A stretch of 64,000 bases of DNA from JAPLJM01 sp963708515 (GTDB taxonomy: Bacteria; Desulfobacterota; Syntrophia; Syntrophales; Fen-1087): the NCBI GenBank assembly GCA_963708515.1, contig CAVPSX010000022.1:1-64000 (forward strand), given 5' to 3'. A program made the position numbers and the translations under genes. Positions 36,303 through 44,935 of this stretch are shown here, piece by piece (the stretch's first letter is position 1; each line of letters starts with the position of its first letter). The notes below the pieces were generated by a model that saw nothing but the letters and a program-made list of their open reading frames with translations, did no database searches and had not been told where the DNA came from.

Positions 36303-37301
36303 ATGATGTCGGAACCGCTGTTGATGAATCTGGAAAATAGCGTCTATTTGGAAGACGAGGCGCTGATCATTATCGACCGCCGAAAACTGCCGCGCACGGT
36401 GACGCCGGTTTATTGCACGGAAGCCGAGGAAGTGGCCCTGGCCATTCGGGAGATGATGGTTCAGGGGGCCGGAGACATTGCGATCACAGCCGGGTTCGGC
36501 CTATATCTCGCCGCACGGAGGCTGGAACGGGAAGGACAGGCCGGGGACCGGGTTCAACTGAAAAAGGCTGCATCACTGCTTATAGCGACACGGCCGACGG
36601 GTTTTCATCTGGCTGCTCTGCTGCATAAACTTCTGGGAAAAGTCGATCAGGCTGGTGACGTCGAACCGCCTTCGGGGGTCATACTGGAACACCTGCAGCG
36701 GGCGTTAGTCCGGCAGCGGGAGATTTCCCAGCAGACGGGCCGGTATGCGGAGACGCTGCTTGCCTCCGGCGATGCCATCCTGACCCACTGTTTTGCCGGC
36801 GCCGGCCTTCTTTATATGCTGCAATATGCCCGGGACAACGGCAAGGATATCAATGTCTTCTGTACGGAAACGCGGCCCTATCTGCAGGGGGCCAGACTCA
36901 CGGCGTGGTCCGTGAGCGAAATGGGCATGGATACGACGTTGATCACCGACAACATGGCGGCCTGGTGCATGTCCCGGGGGATGATCCGGAAGGTCTTTAC
37001 GGCGGCGGACCGCGTTGCCATGGACGGCGTGGCGGCCAATAAGGTGGGAACGTTGCAGTTGGCCATCTGCGCCCGGCATTACGGGATCCCCTTTTACATT
37101 CTCGGTTACGGCGACCCGGACCGCCGGACATTAAAAGGTGAGGACATTCCCATCGAGGAGCGGGATGCCAGGGAAGTGCTTGAATTTCAGGGCAATCCCA
37201 TCAGCGGACCCAGAGTGAAAGGCTATTACCCGGCTTTCGATCTGACGCCGCCGGAGCTCATCAGCGGTGTCATCACCGCCTCTGGCATACAGAAAAATTA
37301 A
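36303..37301 (+). CDS. MtnA-like / eIF-2B family aldose-ketose phosphate isomerase
   Basis: A 332-residue protein of the translation initiation factor 2B-related isomerase family, which includes methylthioribose-1-phosphate isomerase and ribose-1,5-bisphosphate isomerase. It keeps DRRKLPRTV, GAGDIAITAGFGLYLAAR, ILTHCFAGAGLL with the catalytic Cys, FCTETRPYLQGARLTAW, LITDNMAAWCM and AADRVAMDGVAANKVGT with the likely catalytic Asp. The usual NGD before ANK is DGV here, so assignment to mtnA itself is unsure. It stands alone; no other methionine-salvage gene is adjacent. Confidence 0.8.
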   Translation: MMSEPLLMNLENSVYLEDEALIIIDRRKLPRTVTPVYCTEAEEVALAIREMMVQGAGDIAITAGFGLYLAARRLEREGQAGDRVQLKKAASLLIATRPTGFHLAALLHKLLGKVDQAGDVEPPSGVILEHLQRALVRQREISQQTGRYAETLLASGDAILTHCFAGAGLLYMLQYARDNGKDINVFCTETRPYLQGARLTAWSVSEMGMDTTLITDNMAAWCMSRGMIRKVFTAADRVAMDGVAANKVGTLQLAICARHYGIPFYILGYGDPDRRTLKGEDIPIEERDAREVLEFQGNPISGPRVKGYYPAFDLTPPELISGVITASGIQKN

Positions 37302-37513
37302 TGCACAGGCTTGTCGGCAGGGACGGACGCCGTCTTTTGTTCGGACAGGATTGATTCCGGGACGAGGTAGCTTCTCATTTTAGAGGCAAAATAGATCAGA
37401 ATCCACATGTCATCAGGCGTCCGGTTTCCGCGCCTTCCCACGACCTTGCCCACGCAGCCATTGAAGGGATGCCTGGGATGATCGACCATGACGATGGTTC
37501 CCAGTTCCATCAT
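37298..37513 (-). CDS. Small hypothetical protein, 71 residues, SH3/KOW-like
   Basis: I chose the ATG at 37513, preceded by GGAGGTGACAAA. The product (MMELGTIVMVDHPRHPFNGCVGKVVGRR) has the turn-rich pattern of a small SH3-like or KOW barrel: hydrophobic strands around Gly, HPFNG and GKVVG. Its function is unknown. The 3' end overlaps the stop of the MtnA-like gene tail to tail by four bases. Confidence 0.6.
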   Translation of the reverse strand: MMELGTIVMVDHPRHPFNGCVGKVVGRRGNRTPDDMWILIYFASKMRSYLVPESILSEQKTASVPADKPVH

Positions 37514-37636
37514 TTTGTCACCTCCGTTTTCCTTTTCTCCGGTGCAGTCGCACGCACCGGCCCTTTTTACCATTTCGGGATGTCCCCCCCTATCATATCC
37601 AAAGAAATTATGCACGGACGCTTTTGCCTTATTTGA

Positions 37637-37795
37637 CCGCTGAAAAATGGACAACGCCCGCGTCTCAAAAATCTTTTCCGCTAAGAGGACGACCAGGCGT
37701 AATCATGATATAAGACAAGCCGTTAATGTAATCTCTGGAAAGGCGGAAAACATGATTCGCCGCTCGCGAACCATTTTTCAGCGGTTATGCAAAGC
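37637..37795 (-). repeat. MITE-like repeat, copy D (inverted)
   Basis: A 159-bp copy in the opposite orientation to copies A-C. The complement of 37795-37751 matches the left end of copy A (CTTTGCATAACCGCTGAAAAATGGTTCGC would be its start, given here only as landmarks TTTGCAT, GAAAAATGG and TTCGC), and 37637-37680 matches the right end. It lies in the 381-base gap between the 71-residue and 102-residue protein genes, which holds nothing else I can identify. Confidence 0.78.
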
Positions 37796-37894
37796 GAGCT
37801 CTATTATCATTTTTTTGGTGACGCATCTGGATAAACGCATTCAAGTATGGTATAGGCTACACGCTTTTTTACATACCGGGAAGGAGAAGGTTCC

Positions 37895-38203
37895 ATGGAA
37901 ATCAAGATGCCCATTAAATTTCACGGAAATTATGTCGTTTCGATCCGCTGCAGGGACGAGGAAAACCGGGAGCGCTGTCAGAAGCTGACCATGCGGGCGT
38001 TGTCCCCCGAAGAGCAGCAACAGTCCTACAAAGCCAAAGGCATCGATGAGAAAATAATGCCCACGCACCAGATCACCTTCTATGATTTTGGCTGTAAGCG
38101 CATCATCGAGGGAAAGCTGATCGAGAACGAAGAGGATCGAGCCGTTTTTCGCGTCCAGGACAAGGAATACGGATTTGCACCGTTCCGGCCGAAAGGCGCA
38201 TAA
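37895..38203 (+). CDS. Hypothetical protein, 102 residues
   Basis: A small soluble protein preceded by GGGAAGGAGAAGG. It starts MEIKMPIKFHGNYVVSIRC and contains a charged central helix (SPEEQQQSYKAKG) and a strand-rich end (ITFYDFGCKRIIEGKLI). It could be a small beta-barrel but I recognise no family. It converges with cobS; the gap is 27 bases. Confidence 0.6.
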   Translation: MEIKMPIKFHGNYVVSIRCRDEENRERCQKLTMRALSPEEQQQSYKAKGIDEKIMPTHQITFYDFGCKRIIEGKLIENEEDRAVFRVQDKEYGFAPFRPKGA

Positions 38204-38230
38204 GCGGCAGAATGTTTTGCGACGAAGCCG

Positions 38231-38982
38231 TTATCGAGCCCAGAGGTGATAATACATAACCGCAGCCAGTAGCGGAGCTATTTCTGCAAGCTCGCAAACG
38301 GCGCCCAGCGTATCGCCGGTATATCCGCCGAGTTTGCTTCGGTTGTAGAGGACAGAAGAAACGTGATAACAAGCGCAAGGAGCGCTCCGGCAAGGCCGAT
38401 CCCATGAGCCAGCCCTCCCGATACCGCAAATAACAGCCCCCATGCCCAAAGGCATGGCAGCCAGGAGCGATTGCCGGCAAACAGCGTGGCAAGCCCGCCT
38501 TCCGGGCGTGCATAGGGCAGGGCGGTCATCAGGGCGACAATCGCCGCGCGGCCCGCCAGCGGCAGGATCAGGATCACTGCCCATCGCGACGATCCTGAAA
38601 TATCTGCCAGAAGCGTAACCTTCAGCAGCACAACGAACACAACGGCCAAGACTCCCATGACCCCGGTCCGGCTGTCCCGCATGATCTCCATCATTTTGTC
38701 GCGGGGCCGGGCGCTGAAAAAGCCGTCTGCCGTGTCGGCGAGCCCGTCCATGTGCAACCCACCAGTCAGGCAGATCATAACGAGAATGGTCAGCACGCTG
38801 GCCGGCAGCAGGGGGAGCGCCAGGCCGACGACATAATCGAAACCGGCCGAAATGAGGCCGATCAGCAAACCTGCCAGGGGGAAATAAGGAACACTGCGCG
38901 CCAGTGTTTTTTCATCGCCGCCCCAGCCGCCGGGAAAGGGCAGGACCGTGAGAAACCGGATCGCTGCAAAAAATTTCCTCAT
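38231..38982 (-). CDS. cobS: Adenosylcobinamide-GDP ribazoletransferase (one frameshift)
   Basis: Cobalamin synthase, the polytopic membrane enzyme joining alpha-ribazole to adenosylcobinamide-GDP. N-terminal RFLTVLPFP, VPYFPLAGLLIG, the metal-binding LTGGLHMDGLADTADGFF and DSRTGVMG are all present. Near 38347 the frame shifts by one base; the other frame continues SVLYNRSKLGGYTGDTLGA and AEIAPLLAAV, the conserved C-terminus. Thus the real gene extends to 38231. The ATG overlaps the cobT stop by four bases. Confidence 0.88.
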
Positions 38983-40043
38983 GAGTTTGCCCTGGAAACA
39001 GAAGCCTCTTCGAATGTGGCCACTTCGGTCAGGATTCGCACCGCCGCCTCCACCAGATTCATTGCCAGCACGGCGCCGGTGCCTTCCCCGAGCCTCAGGT
39101 CCAGATCCAGAAGCGGTTTTTTCCCCAGATGAGACAGGGCAACCCGGTGCCCCTGTTCCAGGCTGCGGTGGGAAGCGATCATGTAGTCCCGGGCCGTGGG
39201 CGAGAGATGAGCGGCGATCAGAGCGCCTGCCGTTGAAATAAAGCCGTCTATGAGCACGGGCTTTCGGAGCGAAGCCGCCCCCAGGATCAGACCGGCGATG
39301 CCGCCGATTTCAAAACCGCCGACTTTAGTCAGGACATCGAGCGCGTCTGAAGGATCCGGTCGGTTGACCCGCATGGATTGTTCAATGATTCTGATCTTAT
39401 GGAGAAACTGATCTTCTTCGATGCCGGTCCCCCTGCCGGTGACCTCTGCCACGGAAGCGCCGCTGAACACCGAAACAATGGCGCTGCTGGGCGTGGTGTT
39501 GCCGATGCCCATGTCGCCCGTAGCGAAAAGGTCCGTCGAGTCGGCAAGCGACAAGGCAACCTCTATTCCCGCCTCGATACAGCGGACGGCCTCCTCTCGC
39601 GACATGGCCGGACCGATCGCCATGTCTTTTGTTCCCGCACCGATCCGCCTGGAAAGGATAGTTCCCGCTGCGGTCAGAGCGCCGAGATCGCCGGCTACGC
39701 CCATATCCACCACCACGACCTGTGCGCCGGCAAGACAGGCCAGCGCATTGATTCCGGCCCCGCCATTCACGAAATTATGAACCATCTGTGCGGTCACCGC
39801 CTGCGGGTATTTGCTTACTCCCTGTGCCGTGACGCCGTGGTCGCCGGCCATGGTCGCAACAGTCTTGCGGGTCACAGGGGGATGGAGCGAGCCGGTCATG
39901 GCGGCCAGATCTTCGGCCAGATCCATAATCCGGCCCAGCGCCCAGTGGGGCATCGTGAGCTGTTCAAGGCGCGTCCTGGCCTGCTGCCGCACGGACACAT
40001 CCGCCGGCCTGATTTTGTTTATCGTTGCTTCAAGCAATGTCAT
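38979..40043 (-). CDS. cobT: Nicotinate-nucleotide-dimethylbenzimidazole phosphoribosyltransferase
   Basis: CobT makes alpha-ribazole phosphate, the activated lower ligand of cobalamin. I took the ATG at 40043 (AGGAG upstream), giving ~354 residues, the family size. Landmarks: ATMAGDHGVTAQGVS, FVNGGAGINALA, DMGVAGDL, DLFATGDMGIGNTTPSSA, GGFEIGGIAGLILGAA and the C-terminal LRLGEGTGAVLA with the catalytic Glu. Overlaps cobS by four bases. Confidence 0.95.
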   Translation of the reverse strand: MTLLEATINKIRPADVSVRQQARTRLEQLTMPHWALGRIMDLAEDLAAMTGSLHPPVTRKTVATMAGDHGVTAQGVSKYPQAVTAQMVHNFVNGGAGINALACLAGAQVVVVDMGVAGDLGALTAAGTILSRRIGAGTKDMAIGPAMSREEAVRCIEAGIEVALSLADSTDLFATGDMGIGNTTPSSAIVSVFSGASVAEVTGRGTGIEEDQFLHKIRIIEQSMRVNRPDPSDALDVLTKVGGFEIGGIAGLILGAASLRKPVLIDGFISTAGALIAAHLSPTARDYMIASHRSLEQGHRVALSHLGKKPLLDLDLRLGEGTGAVLAMNLVEAAVRILTEVATFEEASVSRANS

Positions 40044-40114
40044 GCAGAGACTCCTTCTGATGATCCGATTGATTCCTGCCCGATGGGAAACCATAGCGGG
40101 AAGGAAGTGATTAT

Positions 40115-40678
40115 TCATGCCTCCGTTGCAGGCGCCAGGGCTCCTTTGATGCAAACAGGCACGCCGCTGACCACGAGAATCACGCAATCCGCCCCGGCCG
40201 CGATGCTCTGGTTGCAGCGTCCGGCAAGATCCCGGAACTGTCTGGACAGCGCGTTATCGGGGATGATGCCCATGCCCACCTCGTTGGCGACGAAAATCAC
40301 CGTTCCGTCGAGATCCGCGCATGCTGCGAGCACGTTCCGGCAATGACTTGCCATATCGTCTTCCGTCAACGCCTGCCCCATTTTTTGGGCCTCGAAAAGC
40401 AGATTATTGACCCACAAGGTGAGACAATCGATGACGCGGACGCGGCTGTCGCGGGTTTCTCGAAGCGCGTCTGAAAGCCCCAGGGGCGCCTCGATGGTCG
40501 ACCAGGATGCAGCCTTGCGCTGGGCCTGATGCCTGGCGATGCGCGCCGCCATTTCATCATCCACGGTAGGGCAGGTGGCGACATATGTCCGCGGCCCCGC
40601 CATTGACTCCGCTAGCCTTTGGGCCTGGCTGCTCTTGCCGCTGCGGCTGCCGCCGGTAATGAAGATAATCTGTGCCAA
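40115..40678 (-). CDS. cobU: Adenosylcobinamide kinase / adenosylcobinamide-phosphate guanylyltransferase
   Basis: CobU phosphorylates adenosylcobinamide and transfers GMP to it. The P-loop is IIFITGGSRSGKSSQAQRLA; TYVATCPTVDDEMAARIARHQ carries the guanylylated His; VIDCLTLWVNNLL and VFVANEVGMGIIP-like IFVANEVGMGIIPDN follow. I favour the TTG at 40678, 6 bases after GGAGGT; an ATG at 40696 lacks a ribosome site. It is first in cobU-cobT-cobS, the nucleotide-loop part of B12 synthesis; corrin-ring genes are not in the window. Confidence 0.94.
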   Translation of the reverse strand: MAQIIFITGGSRSGKSSQAQRLAESMAGPRTYVATCPTVDDEMAARIARHQAQRKAASWSTIEAPLGLSDALRETRDSRVRVIDCLTLWVNNLLFEAQKMGQALTEDDMASHCRNVLAACADLDGTVIFVANEVGMGIIPDNALSRQFRDLAGRCNQSIAAGADCVILVVSGVPVCIKGALAPATEA

Positions 40679-40818
40679 GTGTTGACCTCCGAGCATTTAC
40701 AGCGGGGGGCCGATAAAGGACCGTTACTATCATGCTGCCCGGTGAAAAAAGCGAGAGGAAGATGATGCTTTCCTACGGTCCCGGATGATGCAGGGCATCT
40801 TGCCGCTGTGTGCGGGGG

Positions 40819-40849
40819 ATGATAATCATAGATATTGAATAATTGTCAA
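40819..40849 (-). promoter_or_regulatory. Possible promoter for cobUTS
   Basis: On the complementary strand, a perfect TTGACA at 40849-40844 is followed after 19 bases by TATCAT at 40824-40819. The spacer is at the long limit, so the call is tentative. The cobU start is ~140 bases downstream. Confidence 0.35.
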
Positions 40850-41005
40850 GAACAGACCGGACGAAAAAATTCATCCGGATTTGCCCGCAGCAAAGTAAAA
40901 TAATGTGGACATACGGCAGAATAACCGTTATCTTGCTTCCTGCGAAGTTACCTTACCGATGATCGGCGCTGCCGACCAGTGGCAGACCGGAACGGGGCCC
41001 TCATT

Positions 41006-41032
41006 TTGACTCGCTTCATGAAATTATATTAA
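41006..41032 (+). promoter_or_regulatory. Possible promoter for the PAS-LuxR gene
   Basis: TTGACT at 41006-41011 and TATTAA at 41027-41032 are 15 bases apart, short for sigma-70. It ends 32 bases before the ATG at 41065. Confidence 0.3.
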
Positions 41033-41064
41033 AGTCTCCAGAAACATCTTTGCGTGTTCACCTC

Positions 41065-42339
41065 ATGGAAAAGAAATCGTTCCAGCCGTTTGAAGCGCTC
41101 AAAAAATCGGAACAGGAAAAGTCCGTCATTCTTGATTCCATGACGGAACTCGTCTTGTATCTGGATACGGAATTGAGGGTTATCTGGGCCAACAAGGCAA
41201 TGCAGGCGGCATTTAACCTGAAGCCCGGCCAATTGAATGGAAGACACTGCTATGAAGCGCTCCATAACAGAAACAAAGCCTGCAGCGTTTGTCCGGCGGA
41301 GAGGACCTTGAAAACCTGCGAGCCGCACGAGATCGTGGATATTTCATCTTACAAGAAAAACTGGGTTTTGCGCAGCTATCCCGTCCGGGATGAAAAAGGC
41401 GTTCTCACCGGCATTGTCGAGATTGTCACGGATATCACGGAGCGCAGGCGGGCCGAAGAAGCGATGCGGCTGTCGGAGCAGAAATACCGGGAGCTCTTCG
41501 AACATGCCAATGACATCATTTTCATTCTTGATTTCGACGGCAGGATACTGTCGTGCAATGCCGCCGCAGCCAAGACCTATGGTTACGAACCGCAGCAGCT
41601 CCTCGGACTGGGCATCGGCGATATTCTGGATCGGGATTACCTGCCCGTCATGCGGGAATTCATCCGCAAAAAAATGGACCGCATCGACGTAGCAAGTCCC
41701 CAGGAATTCCTGACCTATACAAGAGATGGGGAGGCCGTCTGGGTGGAGGTCAATGCCCGCATCGTCAGCGAAAACGACAAGCCGGTATCCGTTCACGGCA
41801 TTGCCCGCAACATTACCGATCGCAAGAAGATGGAGGAGGCGCTGCGAAAAAGGGAGCGGGAACTTGAGGAACAGTCCCGGAATCTCGAAGACGCCAACAC
41901 GGCCCTCAGGGTCCTGCTCAAGCGCCGCGAAGAGGATAGGGCTGAGCTTGAGGAAAAGGTCATCTGCAATACGAGAGAGCTCATTGTGCCCTATATCGAG
42001 AACCTCAAGATCACGCAGGTGGACAGCCATCAGCGCAATCAACTGACCATTCTCGAGCGGCATATCAATGAAATAGTTTCCCCGTTTCTGCGTACGCTGT
42101 CCTCGAAATATCCCAATCTCACCCCGATGGAAATCAAGGTCATCACCTTTATCAGGGAAGGACGCACGACCAAGGAAATCGCGGAACTTCTGAAACTATC
42201 TGCAAGGACGGTCGATGTTCACCGGGATAATATACGGAAGAAACTTGGTTTGAAAAACAGAAAAGCCAACCTGCGATCCCATCTTCTGTCCTTAACCGCA
42301 CCGCTTGAGCGCGACCTTTCGAATACCTATGTATCATAG
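41065..42339 (+). CDS. PAS-PAS-LuxR transcriptional regulator
   Basis: About 424 residues, cytoplasmic. PAS 1 (~residues 20-125) contains a Cys motif, HCYEALHNRNKACSVCPAE, with the C-x2-CP spacing found in many anaerobic PAS sensors and possibly redox- or metal-sensing. PAS 2 (~135-255) starts YRELFEHANDIIFILDFDG. A helical coiled-coil (~255-310) leads to a LuxR helix-turn-helix (LTPMEIKVITFIREG, TKEIAELLKLSARTVDVH). There is no kinase or receiver domain, so it acts as a one-component regulator. The start is the ATG at 41065; a TTG lies 15 bases upstream. It precedes the selenoprotein-dehydratase cluster, a possible target. Confidence 0.85.
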   Translation: MEKKSFQPFEALKKSEQEKSVILDSMTELVLYLDTELRVIWANKAMQAAFNLKPGQLNGRHCYEALHNRNKACSVCPAERTLKTCEPHEIVDISSYKKNWVLRSYPVRDEKGVLTGIVEIVTDITERRRAEEAMRLSEQKYRELFEHANDIIFILDFDGRILSCNAAAAKTYGYEPQQLLGLGIGDILDRDYLPVMREFIRKKMDRIDVASPQEFLTYTRDGEAVWVEVNARIVSENDKPVSVHGIARNITDRKKMEEALRKRERELEEQSRNLEDANTALRVLLKRREEDRAELEEKVICNTRELIVPYIENLKITQVDSHQRNQLTILERHINEIVSPFLRTLSSKYPNLTPMEIKVITFIREGRTTKEIAELLKLSARTVDVHRDNIRKKLGLKNRKANLRSHLLSLTAPLERDLSNTYVS

Positions 42340-42513
42340 GTATAAGCTGCGTATTTTTACCGTATTGCTATTTCTGCAAAGAGATGATTTTATGAGTGCG
42401 CCCCTCCGGACTTATCCCTCCGGAAAAGATTGTTGCGAAGGTCCTTGAAGAAGCTTTTTACGTCCGGAAATACAGAGACGGACAAAAGAATCCATAAAAA
42501 GGGGGAAAGATCA

Positions 42514-43056
42514 ATGACAAAAGAAGAAAAAATCGAGGAAATCCGCCAGAGAGCCAGAAAGAATTTCTCTCTCGGATACAACTGCGCCGAGTGCGTGACG
42601 GAAGCCGTTTTTTCGCTCGTTGATACGGGCCTTCCGGTGGCTGTGAAGAAATGCGCGACCGGCTTCGGCGGCGGCATCGGACTGTTCGGCGACACCTGCG
42701 GCGCGCTGGCCGGCTGCGTGATGGCCGTGAGCGCCGTTCATGGCAGAACAGGGTTGCCCGAGGGCGAGGATCCCAAGGAGGTGGCGAAGAAGTCCAAACA
42801 GCAGCTCTACGGAAGGCCCGGCGCCTACAGGATCTTCAACCAGATTCCGAACCGCTTCAAGGAAAAATTCAATCATACACAATGCCGTGAGTTGACCGGA
42901 AAATGGCAATCCGAGTGGCTCTGCCGCGATCACGCTCTATTCTGCCGTGAGGTCATTACGGACGCTGCGGGCATTGCCGCAGACATGATCCTTTCGGACA
43001 AAAATGAACTTGCGGCCAAATCTTTTGGTTCGAATGTCGAAAACCTGAAGGACTGA
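42514..43056 (+). CDS. C_GCAxxG_C_C family redox protein
   Basis: A 180-residue protein of the putative redox-active C_GCAxxG_C_C family. The start is the ATG at 42514 after GGGGGAAAG. Cysteines: GYNCAECVTEAV (~residues 24-35), CATGFGGGIGLFGDTCGALA and GCVMAVSAVHG, then HTQCRELTG, WLCRDHALFCRE near the C-terminus. The conserved Cys pattern suggests metal or disulfide chemistry; biochemical function is not established. It begins the rightward cluster with the flavoprotein reductase and the dehydratase. Confidence 0.85.
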   Translation: MTKEEKIEEIRQRARKNFSLGYNCAECVTEAVFSLVDTGLPVAVKKCATGFGGGIGLFGDTCGALAGCVMAVSAVHGRTGLPEGEDPKEVAKKSKQQLYGRPGAYRIFNQIPNRFKEKFNHTQCRELTGKWQSEWLCRDHALFCREVITDAAGIAADMILSDKNELAAKSFGSNVENLKD

Positions 43057-43148
43057 TCCGCCGGGAGCAATGGCATGCCTGTGCATTCAAAGGCAGATCG
43101 CCGGATTCGTCCGGTTTGTCTTGAGGCCCGTGAAAAAAGGAGAAAGGT

Positions 43149-44487
43149 ATGAGTAGAAATCTCGTGATCGTCGGCGGCGGCGCCGCAGGACCTTCCGTCG
43201 CTGCGGAGGCAAAGCGAAGGGACCCGTCACTTCAGGCAACCATCATCGAGCGGGGTGAGTTTATTTCTTACGCGGCCTGACCGATGCCCTATTACATCGG
43301 TGATGTAATCAAGGATTATAAAAAGCTTGTGATGCGGACCCCGGAGGAGTTCGGCAAAACCGGCGTGGATGTGAAAATAAAGACCAGCGTGGAAGCCATC
43401 GATCCCGACAGAGGATCCGTCCATCTGTCCGATGGAAACGTCTTGCCCTATGATATCCTGGTCATGGCAACGGGGGCCGATGCCATCCGCCTGGACATGC
43501 CGGGCGCCGACCTCGAAGGCGTTTTTGTATTGCGTGACCTGACCCATGCCCTGCACCTCAAATCTTACCTGAACGACAAAAAACTGCCGCAAGGCCGTGA
43601 TCGTGGGCGCCGGCTATATCGGCATGGAGATGTGCGAGGCCTTCAGGAGCCTCGGCATTGAAACGCAGGTCCTCGATATTCTGCCCCGTCCCGCACTTCG
43701 CTGGGACCCTGAATTTGCGAAGCTCATGGTGGAAGAACTCGATCGGAATTCGGTGGCTTTTCTTCCGGGCACCAAGCCCCTTGCCATCGAGAAGGGCAAG
43801 GATTTTGCGCTTAAGCTCACTACAGACAAAGGCGACCTGGAGGCAGATATCATTCTCATGGGGCTCGGTACGAAACGAAACACGAGACTGGCGGAATCCA
43901 TCGGCGTTAAGATGGGGGAAAGCGGCGCCATCGGCGTGGACTTCTTCCAGCGTACCTCGCGGGAGGAGGTATATGCCGTCGGGGACTGCTGCGAGGTCTT
44001 TCACCGCGTCATCGGGAAATGGGTCTATTATCCGCTCGGCGACATTGCCAACAAGCAGGGCCGCACGGCCGGCATCAACATCGGCGGCGGCACGGCGAAA
44101 TTTGCCGGAATCGTAGGAGCGCAGTCCTTCAAGCTCTTCAATCTCGAAGTGGCCTCAACGGGCCTGACGGAAGAGGAAGCAGAAAAGTACGGTTTCCAGC
44201 CGGTCAGCGATATGATCTGGGGACTGCCGGTGGGAGGCCCCATGTCCAAAGGTGAAAAACTCGGATTGAAGCTCGTCGCCGACAAACCCACGGGCAGGCT
44301 TCTGGGCGCCCAGGCCGTTGGCGAAAAGGGGGCCGTTTCCAGGATCAACAGCCTTTCCGTTGCTCTCTGGTCGGGCCTCACGCTGGAGGAGGTCGGTTAT
44401 CTCGATTTGGCCTATGCGCCGACCTTCGGCGGTGCCTGGGATGCCATCCACAATGCGGCACGGCAGCTGATGAGAAAACTGGCGTAA
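43149..44487 (+). CDS. Probable selenocysteine NADH oxidase / CoA-disulfide reductase family flavoprotein (one frameshift)
   Basis: Pyridine nucleotide-disulfide oxidoreductase of the NADH oxidase/CoA-disulfide reductase subgroup, ~446 residues. It starts MSRNLVIVGGGAAGPSVAAE (FAD site). Codon 44 is UGA (43278-43280) within ISYAA-U-PMPYYIG, precisely where the family has its single redox Cys (Cys42/43 in characterised members). A SECIS-like hairpin follows, so I read it as selenocysteine. Near 43590 one surplus base shifts the frame; AVIVGAGYIGMEMCEAF (NAD site), EVYAVGDCCEVFH and the C-terminal dimerisation domain follow. Neighbours handle CoA thioesters, so a CoA-disulfide or NADH-linked redox role fits. 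Selenocysteine machinery is not in the window. Confidence 0.82.
43278..43309 (+). promoter_or_regulatory. UGA selenocysteine codon with SECIS-like hairpin
   Basis: After UGA at 43278-43280, ATTACATC (43291-43298) and GATGTAAT (43302-43309) form a perfect 8-bp stem around a GGT loop (43299-43301). Counting the U of UGA as 1, the loop G, G and U are at 22, 23 and 24, which matches my recollection of the loop guanine and uracil SelB reads in E. coli fdhF. The family's PMPYYIGDVI coding is maintained through the hairpin. A competing 6-bp pairing CCGATG/CATCGG (43281-43300) also exists. Confidence 0.75.
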
Positions 44488-44568
44488 AAAATCTAACCGG
44501 GATGGATGAAGAAACCGACATCGCCGGCAGGATGTTTTGATGGATCAAAAGGCACAGAAGGATAGGGG

Positions 44569-44916
44569 ATGAAAAAGAAAACCGAAAAAAAGAAAGTTAG
44601 TGAAGAAAAAACGGGAATGGAAGTGATCAGCGTTAAAATCGGAAGCAAGCCCTCCGCGATTTACAAGGGCCTGGGCGGAACGTTTGCCAGTTTTATGGAT
44701 AGCTGCCTTCGCAAACAGGCATTGCCGGGTTTTCATGAAAAAGGACTCATTGCGGAGGCGGAGCCGAAAGATACAGGCATCGTACTTTGTCTGTCCGGAA
44801 AGCGCAGCCAAACCAAACTCAGGGAAGTCATGGACATCGCCTTGCTCAATATCGGGGCCTATCCCGATTCAGGGGGCAAGGCGGAATTTTTCATAGACGT
44901 CAAATCTGAAAAGTAA
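44569..44916 (+). CDS. Hypothetical protein, 115 residues
   Basis: A basic N-terminus (MKKKTEKKKVSEEKTG) is followed by a compact domain: VISVKIGSKPSAIYKGLGG, SCLRKQALPGFHEKG, IVLCLSGKRSQTKLREVMD and KAEFFIDV. I recognise no family. It sits 19 bases before the 4-hydroxybutyryl-CoA dehydratase-type gene and after the flavoprotein reductase, all rightward, so it may be a partner or assembly protein of that cluster. Real expression is likely given its ribosome site and position. Confidence 0.65.
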   Translation: MKKKTEKKKVSEEKTGMEVISVKIGSKPSAIYKGLGGTFASFMDSCLRKQALPGFHEKGLIAEAEPKDTGIVLCLSGKRSQTKLREVMDIALLNIGAYPDSGGKAEFFIDVKSEK

Positions 44917-44935
44917 GACGGAAAAGGAGGAAATT

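Larger units (their letters stand above)
40679..41064. other. Divergent intergenic region between cobU and the PAS-LuxR regulator
   Basis: This 386-base gap holds candidate promoters on both strands. I looked for a cobalamin riboswitch before cobU and do not see the B12 box or the conserved core. No tRNA and no convincing small gene. Confidence 0.5.

Noticed and set aside
36303..37301. Loss of the catalytic Asp in the MtnA-like isomerase
   Set aside because: Although NGD is DGV, the Asp of AADRVA, which is probably the catalytic one shared with ribose-1,5-bisphosphate isomerases, is present.
37637..37795. CRISPR-like array from the recurring repeat family
   Set aside because: The copies are dispersed tens of kilobases apart with no regular spacers and no cas genes.
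40679..41040. Cobalamin riboswitch before cobU
   Set aside because: Neither the B12 box nor the conserved core of the riboswitch is visible on the leftward strand, despite the cobalamin genes.
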